Shown: one piece after another, positions 8,296-16,697 of the stretch
Layout of the letters: the number at the start of each line of letters is the position of its first letter
Numbering within the stretch: position 1 is the stretch's first letter
Origin: GCA-002733465 sp965230525
GTDB taxonomy: Bacteria; Pseudomonadota; Gammaproteobacteria; Enterobacterales; Kangiellaceae
DNA length: 64,000 nt
Assembly (NCBI GenBank): GCA_965230525.1
Contig: OZ246008.1
Location: forward strand, 2,418,001 to 2,482,000
Direction: 5' to 3'
Translations under genes and position numbers: made by a program
Notes under the pieces: generated by a model
Told to the model about the DNA's origin: nothing
Database searches by the model: none
Seen by the model: the letters and a program-made list of their open reading frames with translations, nothing else

Positions 8296-9939
8296 ATGTC
8301 CAAAAACCTTCATTCTCCTAAACAAGCAGAAATAGCGAGCTTTGAATCGCAGCAAGAGCCAGATCTTCCACAAAGAAGTTGGCAAGAAACCCTCAAGTTA
8401 TTCATATGTCGGGAAGTAATTACCATGCTATTTTTGGGATTTTCCGCGGGTATTCCCATTCTGCTTATCTTTTCGTCGCTTTCTCTCTGGCTTGGAGAGG
8501 CCGGAGTCGAGCGATCGACGGTGACTTATTTTAGTTGGGCGGCGTTGGGTTACTCATTTAAATTTTTATGGGCACCCTTGGTGGATCGATTACCTATCCC
8601 CGGTTTAACAAAGCGACTTGGTCGGCGTCGGGGCTGGCTGCTGTTTGCGCAGATGTTAGTGATTACTTCGCTAATTTGGATGGGCAGCACAAATCCGGCA
8701 ATGGGGAGTTTGCAATTGACCTTTATGGCATTAGCAACGGTGATGCTGGGTTTTTCTTCGGCCACCCAAGATTCTGTTATTGATGCCTATCGAATCGAAG
8801 TAGTAGAAGTCAATATTCAGAGCATGATGGCATCTAGCTATATTGCTGGTTATCGAATCGGCATGATTTGCTCAGGTGCTGGCGCGCTGTGGTTGGCGCA
8901 ATTATTTGGCACAACCTCTGAGGTTTACAACTACTCAGCGTGGCAATACACCTATTACCTGATGGCGTTGGTTATGATGATCGGGGTAATCACAACTTTG
9001 CTAATGAATGAACCTAAAGTAGGCGAATCGACTTATCAAGGGTTTACCACTCAGCAGTATTTACGTTTCCTGATGCTATTCGTCATTGCCATAGTGGCCT
9101 TTGTCGTTTGCTTTAATTTACTGTCTCAACCCTTTTCTGATTATAAAGTGGCGCTTGCTGAGTGGTTGAACAATCAAGTGATGGCTAACACCTTTTTAGA
9201 ATTTGTTCGAATTCTCTGTTGTATTCTCGGCGGTGCGGCCAGTTTATGGGTGGTCTCTCGATCCAGTCTGTATGAGCGCGAGTTGGTAAAAGTCGCGTTT
9301 GTTAATCCGATTGTGGCATTTTTTAAACGTTACGGGCTGAAAAGCTCAATCATTATTCTGGTTTTTGTTGGGTGTTATCGAATCTCGGACATCGTGCTTG
9401 GCGTTATTGCGATTGTTTTCTACCAAGACATGGGATTTAGTAAAATTGATATTGCTGGTGCCTCGAAAACCTTTGGCCTTGTTATGACCATTTTAGGCGG
9501 TTTTTTAGGTGGGCTACTGTCGGCTAAATACGGGGTCATGCGGGTTCTTGTTGCCGGTGCGGTGCTTACCATGTTAACTAATTTGTTATTCGTAGTATTA
9601 GCTAATGCTGGTTATAACTTACATTTACTTTATTGGGTTATTTCTGCTGATAATCTGACCGGCGGGCTGGCGAGCACCGCATTTATCGCCTATTTAGCCA
9701 GCCTGGTGAATATCTCGTTCACTGCGTCTCAATACGCGATATTTAGCTCACTGATGACATTAATACCTAAAACGATTGGCGGTTATTCGGGTACGATTGT
9801 TGATGCGGTTGGTTATCAAGACTTCTTTTACTTTGCCAGTGCTTTGGGATTGCCGGTTTTGGTGGTGTTGTATTTCGTCGCCAAAATTGATGTCCGAGGC
9901 GATGATTCCTCGATTTCTCCAGGGCATAAAAAAGGCTAA
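8296..9939 (+). CDS. ampG: Muropeptide permease, MFS family (AmpG)
   Basis: AmpG imports GlcNAc-anhydroMurNAc peptides released by cell-wall turnover into the cytoplasm for recycling. The 547 residues start with a 30-residue polar leader, then REVITMLFLGFSAGIP and the conserved FKFLWAPLVDR loop and RRRGWL motif found in AmpG, followed by about 14 membrane segments. It is somewhat longer than E. coli AmpG, mostly in the loop near residues 250-300. A YajG-like lipoprotein gene lies nearby, echoing the E. coli yajG-ampG linkage, although here they are on opposite strands with a barrel gene between. Its stop codon lies inside the stem of the terminator. Confidence 0.93.
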   Translation: MSKNLHSPKQAEIASFESQQEPDLPQRSWQETLKLFICREVITMLFLGFSAGIPILLIFSSLSLWLGEAGVERSTVTYFSWAALGYSFKFLWAPLVDRLPIPGLTKRLGRRRGWLLFAQMLVITSLIWMGSTNPAMGSLQLTFMALATVMLGFSSATQDSVIDAYRIEVVEVNIQSMMASSYIAGYRIGMICSGAGALWLAQLFGTTSEVYNYSAWQYTYYLMALVMMIGVITTLLMNEPKVGESTYQGFTTQQYLRFLMLFVIAIVAFVVCFNLLSQPFSDYKVALAEWLNNQVMANTFLEFVRILCCILGGAASLWVVSRSSLYERELVKVAFVNPIVAFFKRYGLKSSIIILVFVGCYRISDIVLGVIAIVFYQDMGFSKIDIAGASKTFGLVMTILGGFLGGLLSAKYGVMRVLVAGAVLTMLTNLLFVVLANAGYNLHLLYWVISADNLTGGLASTAFIAYLASLVNISFTASQYAIFSSLMTLIPKTIGGYSGTIVDAVGYQDFFYFASALGLPVLVVLYFVAKIDVRGDDSSISPGHKKG

Positions 9940-9957
9940 CCGAAGTTAGCCTTTTTA
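9931..9957 (+). terminator. Rho-independent terminator of ampG
   Basis: The arms AAAGGCTAAC (9931-9940) and GTTAGCCTTT (9945-9954) are a perfect 10-bp stem with a CGAA tetraloop, followed by T residues. The ampG TAA at 9937-9939 lies in the left arm, so the hairpin starts within the coding sequence. The opposite strand is also A/T-flanked and could help terminate there. Confidence 0.9.
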
Positions 9958-10019
9958 GTGAAGAGTTGCGTTTGCAAACTCGCTACATATTTGCTCGTTG
10001 CTCGCTATTTACTCGCTAC

Positions 10020-10787
10020 TTAGAAGTGGAAGAATACACTCACGTAAGCGCCTTTAAACTCCAAATCTGAAACGAAGTCTGACTCTTCAACATCCAGAGT
10101 GAAAGTGCGATAGCCGGCTTTAGCGCCCAATCCTATATCGCTTTCGTAACCCAATGAAAAAGCGAGATCTTGAATCGAATCGCCATCGTAGCTAATGAAG
10201 TTCATTTCGCCATCAACGAAGAAACCTGTAAAAGGTAAATCCACACGGCCTTTCAAATAAACGAGTGGAATAGTGAAGTCTAGTTCTTCGCTTTCACTGA
10301 CATTGCTGCCATTCGGGTCACTATTAAGCTCGACTACTCCGTCGTATTGTCTAAAGGTCAAACCGCCATCGACGTTGATCCAGTTATCTAAGAACTCGTA
10401 ATAAAGCGTATATTCAATATTACTCATATCAATTCGAGAGGTGACATTTTCATTCGCGGCATAGGTTTCACCACCAAATTCAATCGTACGTGAAAGCACA
10501 GTGGCTGAACTAGCATCAAGATCCGATGAAACCATTTTAAAATTAGGAACAAATGGTAATGGGTGTTCCACAGAGGCCCAAATGATATTGTGATCTTCAT
10601 CTGAGTAGCCCAAATCATCTTCTAGATTTAGCTCTGTACCTTCGTCAGAACCATCATCTACAGCAAGCACTCCAGAATAGTCCGGTGACCACTGATAGGC
10701 TCCGACTTCAATACCAGCGACATCCGCAGCAGCGTTTGAAGATAACAAAAGTCCCGCGATAGCGAGAAATGATAGATTTTTGTTCAT
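10020..10787 (-). CDS. Outer-membrane beta-barrel protein (TIGR04219-like)
   Basis: A 255-residue exported protein with a clear signal peptide (cleavage after SNAAA, about residue 21) and strongly acidic mature sequence. Alternating-hydrophobicity strands and the C-terminal aromatic GAYVSVFFHF, ending in F, are typical of outer-membrane barrels. The GIEVGAYQWSP opening, the FVPNFKM segment and the GLGAKAGYRTF motif match the TIGR04219 family of unknown function. An AGGG ribosome site is located a few bases before the ATG. It stands alone between ampG and the lipoprotein gene. Size suggests a small barrel of 8-10 strands; ligand and role are not known. Confidence 0.8.
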   Translation of the reverse strand: MNKNLSFLAIAGLLLSSNAAADVAGIEVGAYQWSPDYSGVLAVDDGSDEGTELNLEDDLGYSDEDHNIIWASVEHPLPFVPNFKMVSSDLDASSATVLSRTIEFGGETYAANENVTSRIDMSNIEYTLYYEFLDNWINVDGGLTFRQYDGVVELNSDPNGSNVSESEELDFTIPLVYLKGRVDLPFTGFFVDGEMNFISYDGDSIQDLAFSLGYESDIGLGAKAGYRTFTLDVEESDFVSDLEFKGAYVSVFFHF

Positions 10788-10893
10788 GGGAAATTACCCT
10801 TTTTGTTTGGCTTGAAAGATATAATCTGACTGTAAGTATGGACTATGATTTTGAAAAAAGTCAGAAAATGTTCACAAAAAATGGTGAAATCCC

Positions 10894-11481
10894 TTATATT
10901 CCGGCCGGTTGAGCACTTTTTGCCAAAAATTCCATTAATGCTGGGTCTGAAAATGCATTGGATAATTGTTTACTAAGTAATTGATTAATAACGCCAGTGG
11001 CGTCATTTTCATTAACCGGATTGGCTACTTCCTGACTGCGCGCATTGCGGAAGATCTTGCTCCATTGTTCACCGTTTCGTCGAATGGTGATGGTCAATAC
11101 ACTGTTCGCTTTAATGGTACTTTTAAAGGTGCTTTCGGTGACTAATAGCGACAACTCGTTGATATCCATCATGACCGCTAAATCAGCAAGCAGCGGTTTG
11201 CTAATGATTTTATAGTCAAGCTCTTTAAGCTGCGCGATAAGACGATTTTCTAAGACTTTTGCTTCATCTTCAAACGGCGCGAGCTTTATATCTCCAGCTG
11301 CAATAGGTTTGTCGACTCGTTTATCGGTAATTTTCACCCCGACAACTTCCGCTTGACCCGCGAGTTGTTCAAGAGAGCCGAAATCAGGGTCAAGTTTATA
11401 TTTTAATAAGTCGGGGTTACAGCCAGAAATCATTAACATTGAAAAAATAACGGCCATTAAGTGACTAAATTTTATGCGCAT
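10894..11481 (-). CDS. yajG: YajG-family lipoprotein
   Basis: A 195-residue lipoprotein with lipobox LMISGC at about residues 16-21. The residue after the cysteine is Asn, not Asp, which favours outer-membrane sorting. The mature part contains the YajG pattern: VVGVKITDKRVDKP early, then a region ending in QLKELDYKI and a VLTITIRRNGEQWSKIFR strand before the C-terminal helix. YajG is linked to ampG in enterobacteria and the same neighbourhood is kept here. Function is not established in the family. The gene follows the sensor-kinase operon on the same strand after about 100 bases and may be read through from it. Confidence 0.8.
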   Translation of the reverse strand: MRIKFSHLMAVIFSMLMISGCNPDLLKYKLDPDFGSLEQLAGQAEVVGVKITDKRVDKPIAAGDIKLAPFEDEAKVLENRLIAQLKELDYKIISKPLLADLAVMMDINELSLLVTESTFKSTIKANSVLTITIRRNGEQWSKIFRNARSQEVANPVNENDATGVINQLLSKQLSNAFSDPALMEFLAKSAQPAGI

Positions 11482-11584
11482 AGGCTTCTCGTGAAGTAAT
11501 AAAAAAATTTAATCGCTAATATGTCTGAGATGAGCCAAAATTTCAAGTTGATTTGAAAAACAAGAGTGCGCCAGAATATCGCAA

Positions 11585-13306
11585 TTAATGTTCTAAATGG
11601 GATTCGGCGGTGGGAAGTTTAATCTCAAATTCAACACCTTCTATCGCCAAAGGTTTAAATTTAATTTGAGCATGTTTTTTATGCATTTGATACTCAAGCG
11701 ACCAAGTTTTCTTAAGCGCATCAGTTGGGTCAAGCCAGTGGTTTTTTTGCTGATGTTCAGTTGGCTCAAAGGTCGCAATTATTTTAGCTGAGCCTTTTGA
11801 GTAATCTTTAATCACTTCAATCTGCGAGATCTCAATAGCAAAACCAAGCTTGAACTCCCTTGCCCAAGACGATTCGAAAAAAGAGCGCACTTGCACTTTT
11901 TGATCCTGTAACTGACATTCGATTGGAAAACTAATCGAGGATTGATCCGCTAGCGTAATATTGATCAATAGTTGCTGTGGTTGGTCATTTAAATTTCTTG
12001 CCACAATGGAACCTTGATAACCATTAACGATCTCTTTAGCAAAATATAAACCTAACCCTTTACCGTGATGCTCTTTGCTTCGACGAGTCGAAAATCCAAG
12101 CTTAAAAATATCCTCTAGGACTTGCTGTTCGATTTGTGGGCCGCGATTGTAAATGACAAACTGGGCGCTACCTTCGGTCGGCTCTAAACTAATACCAACC
12201 CGGTCGGAGCTTTGCTTATAGCGGCTTTTATTAAGAAAGAATTGGGCGTTTTTTATAAGATTTTCTAATAACAAAATAATATGATTGGGGTTGCCTAGTA
12301 ATTCTGGAGTTGGTTCTATTTTTATTCGAAATTGATCATTTTCAAAATAGAATGATTGTTGCAAAATCGCATGATTTATTTTTGCAAGGGTAATTTTATT
12401 ATTAATTTCTGGTTCATTGATAAGCAGTGAAAAAGTGGTTAAGAGTGCTAGTTGAGGCTCAAACGTGGGCGAAACGGGAATACTCTGAGTAATTTCCAGC
12501 GACTTGTTTTTATCAAGTTGTAAGCGATAAAAATTTTCTTCCGACTCTATCAATTGATTGCCGATATGAAGCGACATATTATCAGCGGTTGAAAGGTCTA
12601 ATAGTGCCCATAGGTAACGCATTGCATCCAATGCGCCCTGATAATCAACGAGGGCATCAATAGTTTGCTGGTTGGGTTGGTTTGAGTCTGAGTTTTGTTG
12701 TTCGTATAGACTGAGAAAGCCTTGTTGTTCAATTGCTTTATTGAGTGCTGTGGTAATTTTGTCGTAGCTAATCACTCCATTGTGCCTCACTTCGGCAGCG
12801 ATGCCTTTAAAGTGTATAAATTTTTCATCAAAATCCATGTACTCTATTAGCTTGTCGGCGATAAACCCTTTTAGTTTTTCAGTGTGATCAGAATATTGGT
12901 TTGCTCGTCGCTGCTGCTTCTTTTTGCTTTGAGAATAAAGTGTGACTTGTTGATGCTGCTCGGCGATTAGTTGATTGGTTTGAGTCATTCTTCGAGTAAA
13001 GAGCCAATACTCTAAAATACCAATAAATACCACAACAGCCATTAGAATGGAAAATAGATGCTCGCGTAGTAACTGCTGGTCGTTGAGTAAATTAGGCTTG
13101 ATAAGATTAACCGAAGCGAGCGCTTGCAGGGTGACAACAGCGAGACAAATCAATAGAGTTAACCAAGGAAAATAAAACTTACCTCGCGGCGCGCGCGACT
13201 TGGATGAATCAGTAATGAAACTCAAGGAGTCACCTTGGTTTTTATTGTCTTTTAGATTTTCAATGTCTTGTAGATTTTCTAAATCGGTTTGTTTATCGAC
13301 AGCCAT
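11585..13306 (-). CDS. Membrane sensor kinase with atypical H-region
   Basis: A 573-residue inner-membrane protein: a polar 40-residue N-terminus, two close membrane helices (about 44-68 and 85-107) with almost no periplasmic loop, a basic coiled linker, a helical region, then a HATPase domain. N-box (LLLENLIKNAQFFL), G1-like (YNRGPQIEQQ), and an intact G2 (HGKGLGLYFAKEIV) are visible. There is no classical HExxP box; the best candidate is IHFKGIAAEVRHNGVIS near residues 175-191. About 130 residues follow the ATPase core. The gene lies two bases after the response-regulator gene, whose tail supplies the AAGGA ribosome site, so the pair is coupled. The minimal periplasmic loop suggests sensing within the membrane or through a partner. 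Confidence 0.82.
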   Translation of the reverse strand: MAVDKQTDLENLQDIENLKDNKNQGDSLSFITDSSKSRAPRGKFYFPWLTLLICLAVVTLQALASVNLIKPNLLNDQQLLREHLFSILMAVVVFIGILEYWLFTRRMTQTNQLIAEQHQQVTLYSQSKKKQQRRANQYSDHTEKLKGFIADKLIEYMDFDEKFIHFKGIAAEVRHNGVISYDKITTALNKAIEQQGFLSLYEQQNSDSNQPNQQTIDALVDYQGALDAMRYLWALLDLSTADNMSLHIGNQLIESEENFYRLQLDKNKSLEITQSIPVSPTFEPQLALLTTFSLLINEPEINNKITLAKINHAILQQSFYFENDQFRIKIEPTPELLGNPNHIILLLENLIKNAQFFLNKSRYKQSSDRVGISLEPTEGSAQFVIYNRGPQIEQQVLEDIFKLGFSTRRSKEHHGKGLGLYFAKEIVNGYQGSIVARNLNDQPQQLLINITLADQSSISFPIECQLQDQKVQVRSFFESSWAREFKLGFAIEISQIEVIKDYSKGSAKIIATFEPTEHQQKNHWLDPTDALKKTWSLEYQMHKKHAQIKFKPLAIEGVEFEIKLPTAESHLEH

Positions 13307-13308
13307 AG

Positions 13309-14136
13309 TTAATCCTTAGAAGTATTTGCTATCCAACTGTACGCACCTTCATCGCCAAACGTTACGATCCCCATGCCATTTTTACAATCGTCTAAAAAAC
13401 TGCCTACCGATAATTGGCTTTGCGCTTGCTCAAACGAGTGGCGTAGCGTTTTAATGTGCTGTCGATAGCTGGGATAATTAAACCGCTCGCTTTCTAACAG
13501 ATGCTCCATTTGAGCTGTGCTCAGTGGCCGCGGAGAAGACTCTACTAGGAACTTCAAAATTTTACGTGGTGTTGGAGCCAAAGGTCGCTGACTATTATTA
13601 GGATTCATTAGTCGCTGACCTCGCCAATAGCAATTCCAGGTGGCGAGGTCAATCACTAGCTCTCCGCTAGTGAGGGTATCCTCTGATGATTGGCTAAGCG
13701 ATTGGTTTTTAACCTGTTGTTGTCTCAACAGTGCTTTAATTCGCCAACATAATACCTTTTCGACATTCTGTTGGTGTTTAGCAATAAAGTCTCGGCTTGT
13801 ACTATGTTCAAAGACCTTTTCTTCAATACCTGTGCCACTGTGTTCGGACAAAAATATCACCGGTACTTCCGGCCATTTTTTAGCGATTAAGCCAGAAAGT
13901 GTGAGCCCTGCGTCTTGGTCACCATTCATATCGGCATCCAGAATCACAATATCTGGAATTTTCTTCGAGTGATTAATGGCTTGGCTCGCGGACTCTACGA
14001 ACTTGTGTAGAATCAATTGATTCTCATTGCGGTTGGTATTTTCGCTCTCCGATACATCGAAGTTAGCGTGACGTAGCACTGTTTCGAACTTGTCTACCCA
14101 GTGATACTGATCTTCGACCCAAAATATGGTTTTCAT
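13309..14136 (-). CDS. Response regulator with winged-helix output domain
   Basis: A 275-residue DNA-binding regulator, first gene of a regulator-kinase operon. The N-terminal receiver has the acidic pair ED (8-9), phospho-acceptor D67 (VILDADMNGD), switch serine 97 (FLSEH) and K120. The receiver carries insertions relative to OmpR. The C-terminal half (about 150-265) reads as an OmpR/PhoB-like winged helix: GELVIDLATWNCYWRGQ, then PTPRKILKFLVESSPRPLS and the recognition region YRQHIKTLRHSFEQ. It diverges from the membrane coiled-coil gene, and the spacer holds a tandem 11-bp repeat that could be its operator. The closest family member is not recognised, so no gene name is given. Confidence 0.85.
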   Translation of the reverse strand: MKTIFWVEDQYHWVDKFETVLRHANFDVSESENTNRNENQLILHKFVESASQAINHSKKIPDIVILDADMNGDQDAGLTLSGLIAKKWPEVPVIFLSEHSGTGIEEKVFEHSTSRDFIAKHQQNVEKVLCWRIKALLRQQQVKNQSLSQSSEDTLTSGELVIDLATWNCYWRGQRLMNPNNSQRPLAPTPRKILKFLVESSPRPLSTAQMEHLLESERFNYPSYRQHIKTLRHSFEQAQSQLSVGSFLDDCKNGMGIVTFGDEGAYSWIANTSKD

Positions 14137-14227
14137 AAGTTTGAAAGGTAGTCCTCACGCAGTATTAAGTCAATACACTCTGGACTTGGTTGTAGGCTTA
14201 AATAATTTGATTGTGAATCGATTTGCA

Positions 14228-14249
14228 ATTTTTCACCGATTTTTCACCG
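14228..14249. promoter_or_regulatory. Tandem 11-bp direct repeat, candidate operator
   Basis: ATTTTTCACCG occurs twice with no gap (14228-14238 and 14239-14249) in the 200-bp divergent spacer between the response-regulator operon and the membrane coiled-coil gene. OmpR-type regulators bind direct repeats with a period near 10-11 bp, so this is a plausible site for the adjacent regulator. A small palindrome, TGGTC-5-GACCA, lies at 14296-14310. The function is inferred, not shown. Confidence 0.45.
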
Positions 14250-14337
14250 TTAAGTTAGACAATGGCTCCATCGCCTGATCAATGAAATAACCAATTGGTC
14301 GGTCAGACCACTTTTTAGGCACTTTAGGAGAACCACA

Positions 14338-15780
14338 ATGGCAAACGAACTTTTACTTATTTGGTCAGATAGTCCAGGAGTTTCTCTGGCTATTTGGATG
14401 ATGCTGATTATCGTCAGCTTTTACCTTGGACGAAAGCAAGCACATGCGATGCTTAAATCGACAGGTCGAATGCTCTACACAACGTTACGCTTGTGGGAGT
14501 TTGGACTAAAAAATCTCGAGCATAAAACATCTGCTCGTAATAAACAGATTTTAATCGAAAATGGCAGAAAGAATGCTGAAAAATCGATTGAACGCGAATT
14601 TGAACGGATTAGCGATATTGTAGAAAAGGATCTATCAAAGTATCCCGGACTACACAGAAAGATAGCTGAAGCGATCGAAAAAATTGAAGCGGACTATCAA
14701 AAGTCGGCCGAAGTCTCACCCTTGCCTCCGGCTTGGGGGGAAGTTGTTCAAACGATTAGCTCACTTCCTTCTGGCGGCGATCCGACGGTGAATAAGATTC
14801 TTTCAAATATTAAGAAAGCGGTTGAACAATCGCATCAACAAACCTTGAAAGAATATAAAAAAGTCAGTGCGGAAACTCATCAGCTATTAAAAAATATGCA
14901 GCCAGAATGGCGCAAAGTTGAGCAGCACTTGGATGATGTTGGCTCTAAAATTAGTGGGCTCGCATCGTGCTCCAAAAAGATTGATTCGCAAGTGGAAAGT
15001 TACAAAGCGATTGTTGAATCTCAAGATGCCGCGGTAAACTCATTGGCGTCATCTTCAGTCACTCAATTTTTTATTTCGGGGCTGGTTCTCGTAATTGCCG
15101 CACTCGGCGGGTTGATTAACTTTCAATTAATTGCCATGCCCATGGCAGAAATGGTTGGCGGTTCGAGTTATATCGGTGAGTTAAAAACCTCGGATATTGC
15201 TGCGTTGGTCATTATTCTAATAGAAATAGCGATGGGGTTATTCTTATTCGAGTCTTTGCGTATAACTAACCTTTTTCCAATCATCAGTAGCATGGACGAC
15301 AAAATGCGACGCCGTATGATGATAGTGACTTTCTTGATACTGGCGATACTGGCGACTATTGAAGCGTCACTAGCCTACATGCGAGATCTGTTAGCTCTCG
15401 ATCGTGAAGCACTACAGCAGTCATTAATTAACGCGGGTTCCTCTGCTGGAATGGTAGAAGCGCAATTCAGATGGATTCCTTCGGTTGGACAAATGATTAT
15501 GGGATTTATTCTACCTTTTGCGTTGGCGTTTATTGCCATTCCCTTAGAGTCATTTATTCATTCTTTGCGCGTAGTACTTGGCTTTTTGGTCATTGGGCTA
15601 ATACGCGCCTTAAGAGTGACTCTAAGAATGCTGGGTGGTTTTTGCCATCACCTATTCAAAATGTTGACTCAGTTTTTTGACCTTATTATCGCTGTGCCTC
15701 TCGGTGTGGAACGATTGATTGAAAATAAAACAAGTCATAGTGATGCAAAAACTGTTGAACTAAAAAACAAATCGGCTTAA
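14338..15780 (+). CDS. Inner-membrane protein with large cytoplasmic or periplasmic coiled coil
   Basis: A 480-residue protein of unrecognised family. One membrane helix lies near residues 15-33, then about 200 residues of charged helical, probably coiled-coil sequence (60-235), then a cluster of four to six hydrophobic helices (about 240-262, 280-302, 325-345, 380-440) and a polar tail. The AGGAG before the ATG is strong. It diverges from the response-regulator operon and is followed 105 bases later by a VWA lipoprotein gene on the same strand. The layout suggests a membrane scaffold whose coiled coil could engage the VWA protein or the kinase; that is inference. It has no enzyme motif that I can see. 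Confidence 0.85.
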   Translation: MANELLLIWSDSPGVSLAIWMMLIIVSFYLGRKQAHAMLKSTGRMLYTTLRLWEFGLKNLEHKTSARNKQILIENGRKNAEKSIEREFERISDIVEKDLSKYPGLHRKIAEAIEKIEADYQKSAEVSPLPPAWGEVVQTISSLPSGGDPTVNKILSNIKKAVEQSHQQTLKEYKKVSAETHQLLKNMQPEWRKVEQHLDDVGSKISGLASCSKKIDSQVESYKAIVESQDAAVNSLASSSVTQFFISGLVLVIAALGGLINFQLIAMPMAEMVGGSSYIGELKTSDIAALVIILIEIAMGLFLFESLRITNLFPIISSMDDKMRRRMMIVTFLILAILATIEASLAYMRDLLALDREALQQSLINAGSSAGMVEAQFRWIPSVGQMIMGFILPFALAFIAIPLESFIHSLRVVLGFLVIGLIRALRVTLRMLGGFCHHLFKMLTQFFDLIIAVPLGVERLIENKTSHSDAKTVELKNKSA

Positions 15781-15885
15781 CGCATTTTTTATCGTGTTGA
15801 GATAATTCAGGCTTAATTAAATCGTTAAGCCTTTAACTGAAAATTGAGATTAAAGTTGATTTAAAAAATATTGAGGTGTACTGAA

Positions 15886-16551
15886 ATGAGATTACTAACT
15901 CCACTCAAAAAGCTTTGCTTAGGTGCCGTAGCCTGCACATTTTTATTAAGTTGCAGCGGCCAAAAGCCTTCAAATAAAGCCGTCTATTTGTTACTGGATA
16001 CATCGGGTACTTATACTCAGGAACTAGCAAAAGCCCAAGCAATTATGAACTACTTACTTGCAACACTAAATAGTGGTGATTCGATAGCCATTGCAAGAAT
16101 TGATAGTGGTAGTTTTAGTGAAAAAGATATTATTGCTAAGGCAACTTTTGATTTACGTCCGAGTACTGCTAATGATCAGAAACGCTTGTTTAAACATAAA
16201 GTCGACGAGTTTGTTTCGAGTGTTAAATTTGGTAGCCGAAATACCGATATAACTGGCGGACTTATTCAGGCATCTGACTTTGTGAATGAAACCAAGGCGA
16301 GTCAAAAATACGTGTTGATATTTTCAGATCTTGAAGAAGATTTGGCCAAGGGACATATCAGAGATTTTGGAATTGATGTTCAATCTATCAATGTTGTTGC
16401 TTTAAATGTTACTAAATTAAGAAGTGATAATATTGATCCACGTGAATATAAAAAGCGTTTAGTGACTTGGCAACAACGAGTGGAAGCGGGTGGTGGACAT
16501 TGGCGAGTGTTAAATGACCTAGAGCGTCTTGATGCGCTGATAGAAGGCTAG
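15886..16551 (+). CDS. VWA-domain lipoprotein
   Basis: A lipoprotein of about 221 residues with lipobox LLSC near residue 22, followed by a von Willebrand factor A domain. The metal-ion site is readable: DTSGT in the first strand, the threonine in NTDITGG, and aspartate in FSDLEED. It should therefore bind a divalent metal and a partner's acidic side chain. Ser after the lipidated Cys favours outer-membrane sorting. ATG 15886 is chosen because GAGGTG lies eight bases upstream; an in-frame TTG at 15871 overlaps that site. It is downstream of the membrane coiled-coil gene and is probably cotranscribed. The specific role is unknown. Confidence 0.85.
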   Translation: MRLLTPLKKLCLGAVACTFLLSCSGQKPSNKAVYLLLDTSGTYTQELAKAQAIMNYLLATLNSGDSIAIARIDSGSFSEKDIIAKATFDLRPSTANDQKRLFKHKVDEFVSSVKFGSRNTDITGGLIQASDFVNETKASQKYVLIFSDLEEDLAKGHIRDFGIDVQSINVVALNVTKLRSDNIDPREYKKRLVTWQQRVEAGGGHWRVLNDLERLDALIEG

Positions 16552-16697
16552 AGCATAAAAAATGATTGATTCATAATAGGTTCATGTAAACGGCCTTAAA
16601 ATACACTTAGACTTTGCTAATCAGTATTATTTAGATAGTATGATCAGCAAGGACTAAGTGTCTATTTCTTTACGTTAACATGCCGGGGATGTTTACG

